Source: Segatella copri
GTDB lineage: Bacteria; Bacteroidota; Bacteroidia; Bacteroidales; Bacteroidaceae
Length of the DNA stretch: 64,000 nucleotides
Assembly: GCF_026015295.1 (NCBI RefSeq)
Contig: NZ_JAPDUW010000001.1
Span: 2,837,501-2,901,500 of the forward strand
Direction of reading: 5' to 3'
Under the pieces are notes generated by a model. That model was not told the origin of the DNA. It ran no database searches and was given only the letters and a program-made list of their open reading frames with translations. Position numbers and translations under genes: made by a program. Positions 26,683 through 36,741 of this stretch are shown piece after piece; positions within the stretch are counted from its first letter, which is position 1; every line of letters starts with the position of its first letter.

Positions 26683-27984
26683 TTACTTAACAGTAATCAA
26701 GAAGTAGTTCTTCTTACCTTTCTGAACCAAAAGATACTTGCCGTCAATCAGATCATCAGCTGTTACAACCTGATCGAAAGCAGCGAGTTTCTCCTTGTTG
26801 AGTGAAACGCCACCACCCTTAACGAGCTTACGCATCTCGCTCTTGCTTGGGAAAATCTGCATACCTTCCTGGTTGAAGAGGTCAACAGCTGTACCACCGA
26901 GCAAGTTCTTGTCGAGGTCGTAGTGAGGTACATTGGCAAATACATCATTCAATGTAGCCTCATCGAGCTGTGCCAAGTTCTCCTTGGTAGCCTTACCGAA
27001 GAGGATGTTGCTGGCTGCGATAGCCATATCCAAATCCTCCTGAGAATGAACCATTATGGTAACCTCCTCAGCCAAACGCTTCTGAAGTACACGGCGGCCT
27101 GGGTCCTGCTTGTGCTCCTCTACGAGAGCATCGATAGTCTCCTTGTCAAGGTCAGTGAAGATCTTGATGTATTTCTCAGCATCATCATCGCTTACGTTCA
27201 ACCAGAACTGGTAGAAAGCGTAAGGAGTAGTGCGGTTACGGTCCAACCAGATGTTACCGCTCTCTGTCTTACCGAACTTCTTGCCGTCTGCCTTGGTAAT
27301 CAAAGGACAAGTGAGGCAGAAGCACTCTGCGTCGTTACCCAATGTGCGGTGAATCAGCTCAGTACCGGTAGTCATGTTACCCCACTGGTCGTTACCACCC
27401 AACTGGAGACGAACACCATACTTCTCATACTGATAGAGGAAGTCGTAGCCCTGGAGCAACTGATAGGTGAACTCAGTGAAAGACAAGCCGTCGCGAGCCT
27501 CACCGTTCAAGCGCTTCTGCACGCTATCCTTCGCCATCATGTAGTTTACAGTGATATGCTTACCAACCACACGAGCGAAATCGAGGAAGGTGAAGTCCTT
27601 CATCCAGTCGTAGTTGTTCACCAACTCCGCCTTGTTAGGCTCATTGCCATCGAAGTCGAGGAACTTAGATACCTGCTTCTTGATAGCTTCCTGGTTATGA
27701 TAGAGAGTCTCTGAATCGAGAAGATTGCGCTCCTGGCTCTTGCCAGAAGGGTCGCCAATCATACCCGTGGCACCGCCGACGAGGAGATAAGGCTTATGGC
27801 CACAACGCTGCAAGTGGCGCAACATCATGATACCACAAAGGTGACCGATGTGCAGAGAGTCTGCAGTAGGGTCGGTTCCGAGATAGGCAGACACCATGTG
27901 GGTGTTGAGATATTCCTCAGTACCTGGCATTATCTGCGCCAGCATACCACGCCATTTCAATTCTTCAACAAAATTTTTTGCCAT
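26683..27984 (-). CDS. tyrS: Tyrosyl-tRNA synthetase
   Basis: A 433-residue class I synthetase that attaches tyrosine to tRNA-Tyr. The HIGH motif is HIGHLCG near residue 41, the tyrosine pocket shows [24 protein letters not shown], and KFGKTESG near residue 233 is the KMSKS loop. The C-terminal S4 RNA-binding domain ([13 protein letters not shown]) completes the bacterial TyrRS form. It lies upstream of tRNA-Gln on the same strand. Confidence 0.97.
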   Translation of the reverse strand: MAKNFVEELKWRGMLAQIMPGTEEYLNTHMVSAYLGTDPTADSLHIGHLCGIMMLRHLQRCGHKPYLLVGGATGMIGDPSGKSQERNLLDSETLYHNQEAIKKQVSKFLDFDGNEPNKAELVNNYDWMKDFTFLDFARVVGKHITVNYMMAKDSVQKRLNGEARDGLSFTEFTYQLLQGYDFLYQYEKYGVRLQLGGNDQWGNMTTGTELIHRTLGNDAECFCLTCPLITKADGKKFGKTESGNIWLDRNRTTPYAFYQFWLNVSDDDAEKYIKIFTDLDKETIDALVEEHKQDPGRRVLQKRLAEEVTIMVHSQEDLDMAIAASNILFGKATKENLAQLDEATLNDVFANVPHYDLDKNLLGGTAVDLFNQEGMQIFPSKSEMRKLVKGGGVSLNKEKLAAFDQVVTADDLIDGKYLLVQKGKKNYFLITVK

Positions 27985-28047
27985 AGAATATGATTTTTTA
28001 TTATATTATATAATATGTATAAGGGGCCCAACAATACAGTCGGAAAC

Positions 28048-28302
28048 TTACGGTACGGGATCATAACCCGAACCACCCCAAGGATTGCATCTTAAGATGC
28101 GCCAAACAGCCAAAGCCAGTCCCTTAAAGGGACCATGCTTCAGGATGGCTTGTCTCGCATACTCTGAGCAAGTGGGCTGAAAGCGACAAGAAGGTGGCGT
28201 ATAAGGAGTAATACACTTCTGATAAAACAATATCGGCAGTATAAGAATCCATACCAACACCTTTCTCATGCCATGTGCTATCATAAAGAGAATCTTCATC
28301 AT
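28048..28302 (-). CDS. yidD: Membrane protein insertion efficiency factor YidD
   Basis: An 84-residue, mostly cytoplasmic, membrane-associated protein that assists YidC-dependent insertion. The family signature [20 protein letters not shown] and the later [17 protein letters not shown] are complete. Its start overlaps the rnpA stop by 4 bp (ATGA), so they are translationally coupled, a pairing found in most bacteria. Confidence 0.96.
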   Translation of the reverse strand: MMKILFMIAHGMRKVLVWILILPILFYQKCITPYTPPSCRFQPTCSEYARQAILKHGPFKGLALAVWRILRCNPWGGSGYDPVP

Positions 28303-28742
28303 AAACTGCTCTCTTTCATGACTGTTTCAGATTGCATCTCCTTGATATTATCAACCAATCTATCCAAAAGTTTAGTCATTTTGGTTGAAACCAGCTTTGA
28401 AGGCTGCAATTGTTCTGTTTGCCAAACAAAAGCCACAAGCAATTGTTTTCCAACATAATTCTGCATACAAGTCTCCAGCTCTTGTTTTTGATAACGAAAA
28501 GCTTCACGTATCTGTCGCTTTACCCGATTGCGTTTTACTGCGTGCTTAAAATAACGCTTAGATACACTGATAAGAACTTGAACAGAAGGGGCTTGCTCAT
28601 CTTTCTTGTCAACAAGAAGAAACACCATTCTCATAGGCCATGCCGTCATTGCTTTAGCACCACCACCAAAGAGCTGTTCTATAAGTGTCAGTTTACATAG
28701 ATGCTCTTTCTTTCCGAATGTTTTATTTCTGTCTGTTGACAT
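28299..28742 (-). CDS. rnpA: Ribonuclease P protein component
   Basis: A 147-residue basic protein that binds RNase P RNA and helps it cut pre-tRNA 5' leaders. The start is [20 protein letters not shown] and the hallmark RNR motif is [24 protein letters not shown]. It is longer than most RnpA proteins because of a C-terminal tail. The gene lies between hemD and yidD, the usual Bacteroidota order rather than the rpmH-rnpA order of other phyla. Confidence 0.94.
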   Translation of the reverse strand: MSTDRNKTFGKKEHLCKLTLIEQLFGGGAKAMTAWPMRMVFLLVDKKDEQAPSVQVLISVSKRYFKHAVKRNRVKRQIREAFRYQKQELETCMQNYVGKQLLVAFVWQTEQLQPSKLVSTKMTKLLDRLVDNIKEMQSETVMKESSL

Positions 28743-28763
28743 ATCTATTCTATTAAATATTTC

Positions 28764-29513
28764 CTATTTATTATGACGTTTCAGATAATCTGCCAAGGCA
28801 CCTGTCATAGATGGAAAAGCTTTATTAGGAGCCTCCAGATCAAGGCGTAAGCCCTCATCTTCAACCGTTTTTGCTGTAGCAGGACCAAAAGCGCCAACAG
28901 CGATATTCCCTTGTTCAAAATTAGGGAAATTCTTCTTCAGAGCCTTTACACCTGTTGGGCTAAAGAAAAGCATCATATCATAATCGAAGTTCTTGATTTC
29001 CTCTTCTGAGAAATCATTGCTTACAGTACGATACATGACACATTCTGTATGATTGAGTTTTTTCTCATCAAGCAAGTTGGCAATATCATCATTATGAACA
29101 CTGCTTAATGGTACCAGATATTTCTCGGTTTTATGACGAGCCATCTGTCCCATCAACCCATCAATTTTACCTGTATCACCAAAGAACACCTTACGCTTGC
29201 GATACTGAACATACTTTTGGATGTAGAGAGCGATAGTCTCTATCACACAGAAATATTTCATATCTTCAGGAATTGTGATACGCATCTCCTTAGCTAATTT
29301 AAAGTAGTTGTCTACTGCATGACGAGATGTAAATACGACAGCAGTATAGTCAAGCAAATTTATTTTCTGCTGACGGAATTCTTTAGAAGAGAGCCCCTCT
29401 ACCTTAAAGAATGGACGGAACACGCATTCTACTCCATATTGAGCCTGGATATCGAAGTAAGGAGACTTCTCACTTGCAGGTTTTGGCTGAGAAACTAAAA
29501 TTTTCTTTATCAT
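28764..29513 (-). CDS. hemD: Uroporphyrinogen-III synthase
   Basis: A 249-residue protein with the two-lobed HemD fold: the first lobe contains AVVFTSRHAVDNYF and the second DYDMMLFFSPTGVKALKKNF and VGAFGPATAKTVEDEGL. The enzyme closes hydroxymethylbilane into uroporphyrinogen III in heme and corrin synthesis. It is 6 bp downstream of a DUF4271 gene, part of a metK-DUF4271-hemD-rnpA-yidD row on the minus strand. Confidence 0.88.
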   Translation of the reverse strand: MIKKILVSQPKPASEKSPYFDIQAQYGVECVFRPFFKVEGLSSKEFRQQKINLLDYTAVVFTSRHAVDNYFKLAKEMRITIPEDMKYFCVIETIALYIQKYVQYRKRKVFFGDTGKIDGLMGQMARHKTEKYLVPLSSVHNDDIANLLDEKKLNHTECVMYRTVSNDFSEEEIKNFDYDMMLFFSPTGVKALKKNFPNFEQGNIAVGAFGPATAKTVEDEGLRLDLEAPNKAFPSMTGALADYLKRHNK

Positions 29514-29519
29514 TTTGTC

Positions 29520-30545
29520 TTAAAAGTTTATTTTCAAATAATGACTGATTAACACAAGTCCACCCCAAAGAGCGAACAAGGGTATCACTTCAAGGGCACA
29601 AAAGTACAAAAATATTTGCAGAAACACGCCATTTCTTCTAAAAAAGATAATGTAAGCCTTCAAAAAAGCCAACAATTTAACTAATCCAAGGATAGTCAAC
29701 GTGTATATCACTGCAATTTGCAATGGGAAATCGAAATACGACAAAAGCATCACCATTGGGAACAAGGCCACTCCTTGACATGATATAAGGAACAAGTATG
29801 CCTTGAGCCATTGTACATTTTTTTTCTTTTCAAAGAATACCCAACCAGAAATCACATAGAGGAACGCCTTCAACAAGAAATAGCCCCCCATACAACCAGC
29901 ATATATACTGATTACCTGATATTGGTCTACGATAAACGTATCGCTGATAGATGCTTTCGAATAAATGAAATACCCGATTGCCAACAAAAGACAGGTCTGC
30001 AACACGAAGAAGAACTGGTATCTTACTTCAGAACTGGTCTCCGTCACCTCTGTTGTACCGATGCGTGGAGTACGGAAGAAGGTTTTTGCCTGGCGTATAA
30101 CAAAATGCTTAGATTTAGAGAATGCTATACAAGCCAAGAGAAAACAGACCAACAGCAATGAAGTAATAAAGCTATCACCAGCTACCGTATAGGGAACAGG
30201 ATCACCTGCCACCCCTAAGCGTCCACCCTTTAATTCCGGATGAAACAGAGAATCTTTTGAAAAGAATGACTCACGATAATATTGTGGCAAACTTACATCC
30301 CTAAAACTCTTACCTGCCTTATGTCCTGGCAAGTGTAATGTATCCGGCATCTTGCTCCAATGAATCTCACTGGGCTTGATATGTGCCCTAATCATGGAGT
30401 CCTGCTGAGCTGGCGTTGCATTCTTAGGCAGCCAGCTCAACACCTCTTTGGGTGTGAGCTGGCTGCTATGTTGCCTGAGCACTTGCTGTTGCGATTCAGT
30501 CTCAAGTGCGGCATCTGTCTGTATCGAATCTGCCTGTTGCACCAT
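29520..30545 (-). CDS. DUF4271 polytopic membrane protein
   Basis: A 341-residue protein with a soluble N-terminal part of about 125 residues rich in Gln, Ser and Thr. At least six membrane helices follow (starting at SFITSLLLVCFLLACIAFS near residue 125). It matches the DUF4271 family, found almost only in Bacteroidota and nearly always next to hemD, as here; function unknown. There are 3 bp between it and metK and 6 bp to hemD. Confidence 0.85.
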   Translation of the reverse strand: MVQQADSIQTDAALETESQQQVLRQHSSQLTPKEVLSWLPKNATPAQQDSMIRAHIKPSEIHWSKMPDTLHLPGHKAGKSFRDVSLPQYYRESFFSKDSLFHPELKGGRLGVAGDPVPYTVAGDSFITSLLLVCFLLACIAFSKSKHFVIRQAKTFFRTPRIGTTEVTETSSEVRYQFFFVLQTCLLLAIGYFIYSKASISDTFIVDQYQVISIYAGCMGGYFLLKAFLYVISGWVFFEKKKNVQWLKAYLFLISCQGVALFPMVMLLSYFDFPLQIAVIYTLTILGLVKLLAFLKAYIIFFRRNGVFLQIFLYFCALEVIPLFALWGGLVLISHYLKINF

Positions 30546-30548
30546 TCC

Positions 30549-31823
30549 TTAAAGTCCGAAAACTTTCTTGATTTCGTCTACCTTATCTAATTTTTCCCAT
30601 GTAAAGAGTTCTACCTTCACAGTTTTAGCCTCATGATATCGGCTGGTGAAGGTTTTCTCTACTATCTCATTCTTACGTCCCATGTGTCCATATGCCGCAG
30701 TTTCCTGGAACATTGGCTGGCGCAACTTCAACTGGCGCTCGATTGCTTTAGGACGAAGATCAAACATTTCTGCAATTTTCTTTGCAATCTCGCCGTCAGT
30801 CATATTCACATGGCTTCTGCCGTAAGTATTTACATAGATACTAACCGGTTCTGCCACGCCGATAGCATAACTTACCTGAACCAACATTTCATCTGCAACG
30901 CCGGCAGCAACCATATTCTTTGCAATATAACGGGCAGCATAAGCAGCCGAACGGTCAACCTTACTGCTATCCTTACCTGAGAAGGCACCACCACCATGAG
31001 CACCCTTACCTCCATAAGTATCTACAATGATCTTACGACCGGTAAGACCTGTATCTCCATGAGGACCACCAATCACAAACTTACCTGTAGGGTTTACGAA
31101 GTACTTGATGTCATCATTGAAGAGAGCCAACACCTTATCACTCAGGTGAGTCTTTACTCTTGGAATCAGGATATTGATTACATCCTCACGAATCTTTGCC
31201 AGCATAGCATCATCATCGTCCTCACCATTTGCCTTCTTGATAAAATCATCATGCTGGGTAGAAACTACGATGGTATCGATGCGCTGTGGGATATTATCGT
31301 CTGAGTATTCGATAGTTACCTGGCTCTTAGAGTCCGGACGGAGATAAGTCATCACCTTGCCCTCCTTGCGGATATCTGCAAGTACACGCATGATGAGCTG
31401 AGCCAAGTCGAGTGATACCGGCATATAATTTTCGGTTTCCGTTGTTGCATAACCGAACATCATACCCTGGTCGCCTGCACCCTGATTCTCATCCTCCTCA
31501 CGACTTACACCGCGGTTAATATCATCGCTCTGTTCATGGATAGCAGTAAGCACACCACAAGAGTCGCCGTCAAACTGATATTCGCTCTTGGTATAACCGA
31601 TTTTCTTGATAGTCTTGCGGGCAATGTTCTGCAAATCAACATAAACGTTAGAGCGAACCTCACCCATGATTACTACCTGACCAGTAGTACAAAAGGTTTC
31701 GATGGCGCAATGAGCGTGGTCATCGTAAGCCAAAAACTGGTCAAGCAATGCATCTGAAATCTGATCAGCCACTTTATCTGGATGTCCTTCAGAAACTGAT
31801 TCTGATGAAAACAAATATGCCAT
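30549..31823 (-). CDS. metK: S-adenosylmethionine synthase
   Basis: This makes SAM from methionine and ATP. At 424 residues it is slightly longer than the enterobacterial form. It has [19 protein letters not shown] at the N terminus, [12 protein letters not shown] near residue 120, and the ATP-binding [19 protein letters not shown] near residue 276. A possible promoter box (TAACTTTGC on the minus strand, 31874-31882) lies about 50 bp upstream. It is followed by DUF4271 and hemD. Confidence 0.97.
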   Translation of the reverse strand: MAYLFSSESVSEGHPDKVADQISDALLDQFLAYDDHAHCAIETFCTTGQVVIMGEVRSNVYVDLQNIARKTIKKIGYTKSEYQFDGDSCGVLTAIHEQSDDINRGVSREEDENQGAGDQGMMFGYATTETENYMPVSLDLAQLIMRVLADIRKEGKVMTYLRPDSKSQVTIEYSDDNIPQRIDTIVVSTQHDDFIKKANGEDDDDAMLAKIREDVINILIPRVKTHLSDKVLALFNDDIKYFVNPTGKFVIGGPHGDTGLTGRKIIVDTYGGKGAHGGGAFSGKDSSKVDRSAAYAARYIAKNMVAAGVADEMLVQVSYAIGVAEPVSIYVNTYGRSHVNMTDGEIAKKIAEMFDLRPKAIERQLKLRQPMFQETAAYGHMGRKNEIVEKTFTSRYHEAKTVKVELFTWEKLDKVDEIKKVFGL

Positions 31824-31940
31824 ATTTTCTTACTTTATTTCTATTAATTATTGATATTCATTATTTTGCGGCTGCAAAGTTACTCATATTTTTTCAGATT
31901 TTGTCATATTCCTATATAAAAAACGTCAATTCCTTGTGCT

Positions 31941-32897
31941 TTATCTGTTATTCGGGCATCTTTTGTCTGTTTTATCAGAATCAAGCACTTGGTTTTCTTC
32001 ACTATATTTGATATTTCGAGGATGATGTTCCAAGATAGCTCTGCGCAAATCTGAAGTTTCAAGATGAGTATAAATCTCTGTGGTTCCAATATCTTCATGC
32101 CCCAACAAGGCCTGAATTACTCTCAGATCGGCTCCACCTTTCAACAAGGCTGTAGCAAAACTATGGCGTAAAGTATGAGGAGAAATGGTTTTCTTGATTC
32201 CTGCATCATAAGCCGCATTTTTTATCATGATAAGTATCATATTGCGTGTGAGATGAGCACCTCTACGATTCAAGAAGACGTAGTCTTCCTCACCTGGCTT
32301 GATTGTCATCAGATTCCGGTCTATATACCAAAGATTGATTTCTTTCAGAGCCTTACCAGAAATAGGAACGATGCGTTCCTTGTTACCTTTACCTATGACC
32401 CTAATAAACTTTTCTTCTTCAAACACATCGCTTTTCTTTAGATTCACAAGTTCCGAAACGCGAAGGCCACAGGAGAACAGGGTTTCTATAATCGCCTTAT
32501 TACGCTGTCCCTCCCATTTTTCCAAATCGATAGCCGCTTCAAGCATGTCAACCTCTTCTACAGATAAATACTCCGGCAAATGCTTTCCTATTTGGGGAGA
32601 AACCAGTAATTCGGTCGGATCGTCTTTTATATAATCATCAAGCACCAGATACCGGTAGAAAGAACGGATTCCGCTCAAAATCCGAGCTTGTGAACGAGCA
32701 GAAACACCACGATCATGCAAACTTGCAGAAAAATTCTCCAAGTCTTCCAATTTCATTTCTGTCAGCACCAAATTGTTCTTATCAGCATACTCCAAGAGAA
32801 AATTCAAGTCATGATAATAGGCATCCAACGTATTTTTGGAGAAATTACGCCCCAACTTGAGGTATCTCATATAGTTCTTTATAATTTCATTCCTCAT
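31941..32897 (-). CDS. Tyrosine recombinase, XerC/XerD type
   Basis: A 318-residue integrase-family protein. The N-terminal SAM-like domain contains YLKLGRNFSKNTLDAYYHDL. The catalytic part has Arg in FSCGLRVSELVNL, HTLRHSFATALL with His and Arg, then LLGHEDIGTTEIYTH with the active Tyr. Length and the lack of nearby phage or transposon genes argue for the housekeeping Xer protein that resolves chromosome dimers at dif. It diverges from aroQ, with the two promoters close together. Confidence 0.92.
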   Translation of the reverse strand: MRNEIIKNYMRYLKLGRNFSKNTLDAYYHDLNFLLEYADKNNLVLTEMKLEDLENFSASLHDRGVSARSQARILSGIRSFYRYLVLDDYIKDDPTELLVSPQIGKHLPEYLSVEEVDMLEAAIDLEKWEGQRNKAIIETLFSCGLRVSELVNLKKSDVFEEEKFIRVIGKGNKERIVPISGKALKEINLWYIDRNLMTIKPGEEDYVFLNRRGAHLTRNMILIMIKNAAYDAGIKKTISPHTLRHSFATALLKGGADLRVIQALLGHEDIGTTEIYTHLETSDLRRAILEHHPRNIKYSEENQVLDSDKTDKRCPNNR

Positions 32898-32899
32898 TT

Positions 32900-32932
32900 T
32901 TTGTCAGTTTCCTTAATTTATTGTATCTTTGC
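32900..32932 (+). promoter_or_regulatory. Promoter of aroQ
   Basis: TTTG (32900-32903), 20-bp spacer, TATCTTTGC (32924-32932). Its -33 box lies only 3 bp upstream of the divergent xer start codon. Confidence 0.75.
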
Positions 32933-32974
32933 ATCGTCTTTGCATAAGACAGGAGAGTACAAAAGATCTCTGCC

Positions 32975-32983
32975 GCAAAGATA
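32975..32983 (-). promoter_or_regulatory. Probable -7 box of the xer gene
   Basis: TATCTTTGC on the minus strand. The -33 side is weak. It lies inside the aroQ leader, so the two transcription units overlap by about 50 bp head to head. Confidence 0.5.
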
Positions 32984-33021
32984 CGAAAAAAATATGGATT
33001 ACGATTAAAAATCAAGTAAAT

Positions 33022-33456
33022 ATGAAGATACAAATTATTAATGGTCCAAACTTGAACCTTCTTGGTGTAAGAGAACCGGGTATTTATGGTAGCAATTCTT
33101 TCGAGAGTTATCTGCCTAAGCTGAAAGCGAAATTCCCTGATATTGAGATAGAGTACTTTCAGAGCAACATTGAAGGCGAGTTAATCAACAAGCTGCAGGA
33201 AGTAGGTTTTTCCTATGATGGTGTAGTACTCAATGCTGGCGCCTATACTCATACCAGCATCGCCTTGCAGGATTGTATTCGCAGTTTGAAATGCCCTTGC
33301 GTTGAAGTACACATCTCTAATGTGCATAAACGTGAAGAGTTCCGCCATCATTCATATATTTCCTGTGCTTGCCTGGGCGTAATCTGCGGTTTCGGTCTGG
33401 CTTCTTACGAACTTGCCATTTCAGGAATCTTAGCACAGAAAGAAACAGAAGAGTAA
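33022..33456 (+). CDS. aroQ: Type II 3-dehydroquinate dehydratase
   Basis: The 144-residue enzyme removes water from 3-dehydroquinate in the shikimate pathway and forms a dodecamer. It starts with the diagnostic IQIINGPNLNLLGVREPGIYG including the catalytic Tyr. NAGAYTHTSIALQD and EVHISNVHKREEFRHHSY carry the substrate Asn, His and Arg. The ATG at 33022 is chosen because the family start is one codon away; the frame is open for 31 codons upstream through the promoter. Confidence 0.96.
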   Translation: MKIQIINGPNLNLLGVREPGIYGSNSFESYLPKLKAKFPDIEIEYFQSNIEGELINKLQEVGFSYDGVVLNAGAYTHTSIALQDCIRSLKCPCVEVHISNVHKREEFRHHSYISCACLGVICGFGLASYELAISGILAQKETEE

Positions 33457-33485
33457 GATTTCCGTTACTCTAAATCCATCAGATT

Positions 33486-34124
33486 ATGACAGAGACTGAA
33501 CTCATAGACAAATATATCTGCCAGCATATAGAGCCTGAAGGCGATTATCTGTATCGTCTTTACCGCGCCACCAATATACATACTATCCATGGACGTATGG
33601 CTAGCGGCCATATTCAGGGCAGACTTCTCAAGATGCTTGTAGAGATGATTCGCCCGAAGAATATTCTGGAAGTAGGCACATTTAGTGGCTATAGTGCTAT
33701 CTGCCTGGCACAGGGATTGCAGGAAGGTGGAAAACTCTACACTTTCGAAATCAATGATGAGATGGAAGATTTTACCCGTCCCTGGATAGAAGGTTCGAAT
33801 GTTGCCGATAAGATTGACTTCCGCATCGGTGATGCCAACATAGAAGCGCCCCAACTAGGCGTAAAATTCGATATGGCTTTTGTTGATGGCGATAAGCGTA
33901 CCTATATAGAAACGTATGAAATGGTTATGAGCATCCTGAACCCTGGAGGCTACATCCTTGCAGACAATACTCTTTGGGATGGTCACGTCATCGATCCTGC
34001 CTACGACCGAGACCACCAGACTCAAGGCATTCGGGCTTTCAATGATTTAATAGCAAAAGATCCTAGGGTAGAGGTTGTTATCTTGCCACTACGCGATGGT
34101 CTTACACTCATCAGGAAAAAATAA
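33486..34124 (+). CDS. O-methyltransferase, class I SAM-dependent (catechol/caffeoyl-CoA type)
   Basis: A 212-residue methyltransferase. SAM motif I is ILEVGTFSGYSAICLA near residue 58, motif II TFEINDEM, and the metal site FDMAFVDGDKRTYIETY near residue 130. GYILADNTLWDGHV follows, as in the O-methyltransferase family 3. The natural substrate is unknown. It lies 29 bp downstream of aroQ on the same strand and shares its transcript. A bidirectional terminator follows. Confidence 0.9.
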   Translation: MTETELIDKYICQHIEPEGDYLYRLYRATNIHTIHGRMASGHIQGRLLKMLVEMIRPKNILEVGTFSGYSAICLAQGLQEGGKLYTFEINDEMEDFTRPWIEGSNVADKIDFRIGDANIEAPQLGVKFDMAFVDGDKRTYIETYEMVMSILNPGGYILADNTLWDGHVIDPAYDRDHQTQGIRAFNDLIAKDPRVEVVILPLRDGLTLIRKK

Positions 34125-34140
34125 AAAATCAATTAGAACA

Positions 34141-34185
34141 AGAAATGGCATGAATCCCCCATGAAAGATTCATGCCATTTCTTTT
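34141..34185. terminator. Bidirectional terminator between O-methyltransferase and the LolC/E-like gene
   Basis: A 15-bp stem, AGAAATGGCATGAAT (34141-34155) with ATTCATGCCATTTCT (34168-34182), T-rich on both exit sides. Confidence 0.85.
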
Positions 34186-34221
34186 AGTATATGCACCCAA
34201 GTATAAGAAATTCTGTAGATT

Positions 34222-35451
34222 TTAACTCAACAGCCTTTTACTCAGCGCTCTTACAGGATACCATACAGCAAGCCAACCTACAGCAATTACAGTAACGAAG
34301 ATAATGGCAACATCTGAGTAATGGACACTTACCGGATACGCATCAACAATAAAGGAGCCTTCAGAATCTCCCAGACGTACAAATCCATATTGCTGCTGCA
34401 AAAAGCAGAGGAGCAAGCCCAATCCAATACCGATAACAGCACCTATCACAGCTATCATTCTACCTTCAAAAAGAAATACTCTGGTAATCTGCTTATCGTT
34501 AGCTCCAAGATTACGAAGAGTCACTACATCATTTTTCTTATCAATAATAAGCATAGAAAGCGACCCGATGATATTGAAACATGCAACAACTAAGATAAAG
34601 GTCAGGAAGATATAAGCAATCATCTTCTCTATCGACATAATTTTAAAGGTATCTTCCTGTTGTTCAAATCTGTCAAGCACTTTATATTTATTACCGGCTA
34701 TCTGCTGCATCTCAGCCTTTACTGCATCCAGATTGCTACCCGGTTTCAAGCGTAATTCCAAATCAGAGAGCATACCTTGCTGACCAAAGAGATTACGGGC
34801 AAATGAAATAGAAGTGATGATGTAGTTTTTATCATACTTAGCCTGTTTGACGGCAAAAAGTACGCCAGGAGAGTTGAGCGAGTCAACAACAAAGCCATCA
34901 CCAGGGTTAGTCATATCCAGCTGTCCTTCCTTTTTAGGAGCATAGATTTTCAGGAAACCATCCCATTGTGCTCCTATGCCTAAATTCTGGGCGAGACGGA
35001 TACCTACTGTTCCATATTCCAGATTGGCAGCATGCAAGGAGAAAGAGCCATCACCATATAAAATATCTGTAATATGAGAAAGTTCTGCAAAATTATCATC
35101 TACACCCTTGATTTTCACCATAGCCTGATGATCATTATAGATTGCAAGAGCTTGATCTTCCACGGTTTCTGTTGCAACATCTACCTGCGGCAAAAGACGA
35201 ATCTTAGTAAGAATAGGATCATCTGCAGGTGCAGTTTTTCCCTCAACAGGCACAACCTTGAGTTGTGGGTCAAAACTCGTAAAGAGTGAAGCTACCAGGT
35301 CATGGAAGCCGTTAAAGACACTCAGAACGATGACCAGAGCCATCGTAGCTACCGCCACTCCTATTACAGAAATAGAACTGATGACGTTGATGACGTGCGT
35401 ACTCTTCTTTGAGAAAAGATACCTGCGAGCTATAAAGAATGGGAAATTCAT
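34222..35451 (-). CDS. LolC/LolE-type ABC transporter permease (FtsX family)
   Basis: A 409-residue inner-membrane protein with an N-terminal helix (VINVISSISVIGVAVATMALVIVLSVFNGF), a periplasmic MacB-like core domain of about 200 residues, and three helices in the C-terminal FtsX domain. Proteins of this form release lipoproteins from the inner membrane for Lol transport to the outer membrane. The ATPase partner LolD is not in the window. It is the last member of the envelope row, after rbfA. Confidence 0.88.
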   Translation of the reverse strand: MNFPFFIARRYLFSKKSTHVINVISSISVIGVAVATMALVIVLSVFNGFHDLVASLFTSFDPQLKVVPVEGKTAPADDPILTKIRLLPQVDVATETVEDQALAIYNDHQAMVKIKGVDDNFAELSHITDILYGDGSFSLHAANLEYGTVGIRLAQNLGIGAQWDGFLKIYAPKKEGQLDMTNPGDGFVVDSLNSPGVLFAVKQAKYDKNYIITSISFARNLFGQQGMLSDLELRLKPGSNLDAVKAEMQQIAGNKYKVLDRFEQQEDTFKIMSIEKMIAYIFLTFILVVACFNIIGSLSMLIIDKKNDVVTLRNLGANDKQITRVFLFEGRMIAVIGAVIGIGLGLLLCFLQQQYGFVRLGDSEGSFIVDAYPVSVHYSDVAIIFVTVIAVGWLAVWYPVRALSKRLLS

Positions 35452-35537
35452 AATTCTATCTTACCTTATTTATATAACAGTATAGGGAGTCAAGAATTGC
35501 CGTCTTAACTCCCTTGTCTTTTTACTTCCTTACTCTT

Positions 35538-35873
35538 TTACTTTTTCAAGAGTTCATCAATGTGCTCCAAATAATCGAGACTATCATCAAGGAAGAAACG
35601 GAGTTCTGGAATAATACGTAACTGGTTTCTCACTTTTTTACCCAAGTCGAAACGGATCGTCTTCTCATTTGCATTGATATTCTTCAAAATCTCCTCTCCT
35701 TTTTCAGAAGGGAACACACTCAAGTAAGCAGTACAGATACTGAGATCTGGGCTTACTCTAACCTTAGTAACACTTACCATCACACCATGCATCATGCGAG
35801 TTTGTGACTGGAAGATAAGACTCAACTCCTTCTGGAGAAGTCTTGATATACGGTTTTGTCTTGTTTCTTGCAT
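35538..35873 (-). CDS. rbfA: Ribosome-binding factor A
   Basis: A 111-residue protein with a KH-like fold that helps mature the 30S subunit and is needed for growth in the cold. The family start (QNRISRLLQKELSLIF) and the core VTKVRVSPDLSICTAYLSVFP are intact, and it ends FFLDDSLDYLEHIDELL. It is 86 bp from the permease gene and 31 bp from murI. Confidence 0.93.
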   Translation of the reverse strand: MQETRQNRISRLLQKELSLIFQSQTRMMHGVMVSVTKVRVSPDLSICTAYLSVFPSEKGEEILKNINANEKTIRFDLGKKVRNQLRIIPELRFFLDDSLDYLEHIDELLKK

Positions 35874-35904
35874 AACTATTAACTATAAATTATTAACTAT
35901 AATA

Positions 35905-36741
35905 CTATTCAAGATCTACATGTGTAACCTCCACCTGTTCATGAAGGAAAATCTGTGCAGATTCCTTGAATTTATCCTCACTCTCTGTTGTGAGATATCG
36001 GCAAGAGCCTGTTTTGGTTATCATCTGTTCCATCTGCGGATGGCGCTTCAGATAATCTTTCAGACTGTTTGCTACATATTGTCCTTGCGGAACCACTCTT
36101 ACGCCATCAGGAAGATTCTTCACAATGCTGCTCATAAGAAGTGGATAATGCGTGCAACCCAAAATAATGGTATCAATATCAGCGTCCTTCAGCATCAGCT
36201 GGTCGATGCGTTTCTTTACAAAATAATCAGCTCCCGGACTATCTGCTTCATTGGCTTCCACGATGGCAGCCCAAAGCGGACAAGCCACGCCACTCACCTG
36301 AATCTCTGGCCAAAGTTTCGAAATTTCCATATTATAACTTTGGCTTTTAATAGTACCTTCTGTAGCCAGAAGTCCCACGTGATTACTCTTGGTAATAGTA
36401 CCAATTACTTCGGCAGTAGGGCGGATAATACCCAGAACTCTTCTGCTGGGATCCAACTCAGGAATATCGCGCTGCTGCAAAGAACGTAGTGCCTTAGCCG
36501 AAGCCGTATTACATCCCAGGATAACGAGATGACACCCCATAGAGAAAAGTTTAAGCACAGCCTGGCGTGTGAACTTATAAACCACCTCAAACGAACGCGA
36601 GCCATAAGGAGCACGAGCGTTATCACCCAAGTACATATAATCATACTGAGGCATCATCTGGCGCAACCCATGCAGGATGGTCAGTCCGCCATAACCAGAA
36701 TCAAAGACACCGATTGGTCCAGGATTAGAAGGCAACATCAT
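35905..36741 (-). CDS. murI: Glutamate racemase
   Basis: The 278-residue enzyme makes D-glutamate for peptidoglycan. The start GPIGVFDSGYGGLTIL shows the Asp-Ser substrate site, and the two catalytic cysteines sit in LGCNTASAKAL near residue 75 and LGCTHYPLL near residue 195. Its start overlaps the stop of the preceding OmpH-type gene by 4 bp, so the two are translationally coupled. Confidence 0.95.
   Translation of the reverse strand: MMLPSNPGPIGVFDSGYGGLTILHGLRQMMPQYDYMYLGDNARAPYGSRSFEVVYKFTRQAVLKLFSMGCHLVILGCNTASAKALRSLQQRDIPELDPSRRVLGIIRPTAEVIGTITKSNHVGLLATEGTIKSQSYNMEISKLWPEIQVSGVACPLWAAIVEANEADSPGADYFVKKRIDQLMLKDADIDTIILGCTHYPLLMSSIVKNLPDGVRVVPQGQYVANSLKDYLKRHPQMEQMITKTGSCRYLTTESEDKFKESAQIFLHEQVEVTHVDLE

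Noticed and set aside
31941..32897. Integrase of a mobile element
   Set aside because: Size, conserved neighbours (aroQ) and lack of att sites or phage genes favour the housekeeping Xer recombinase.
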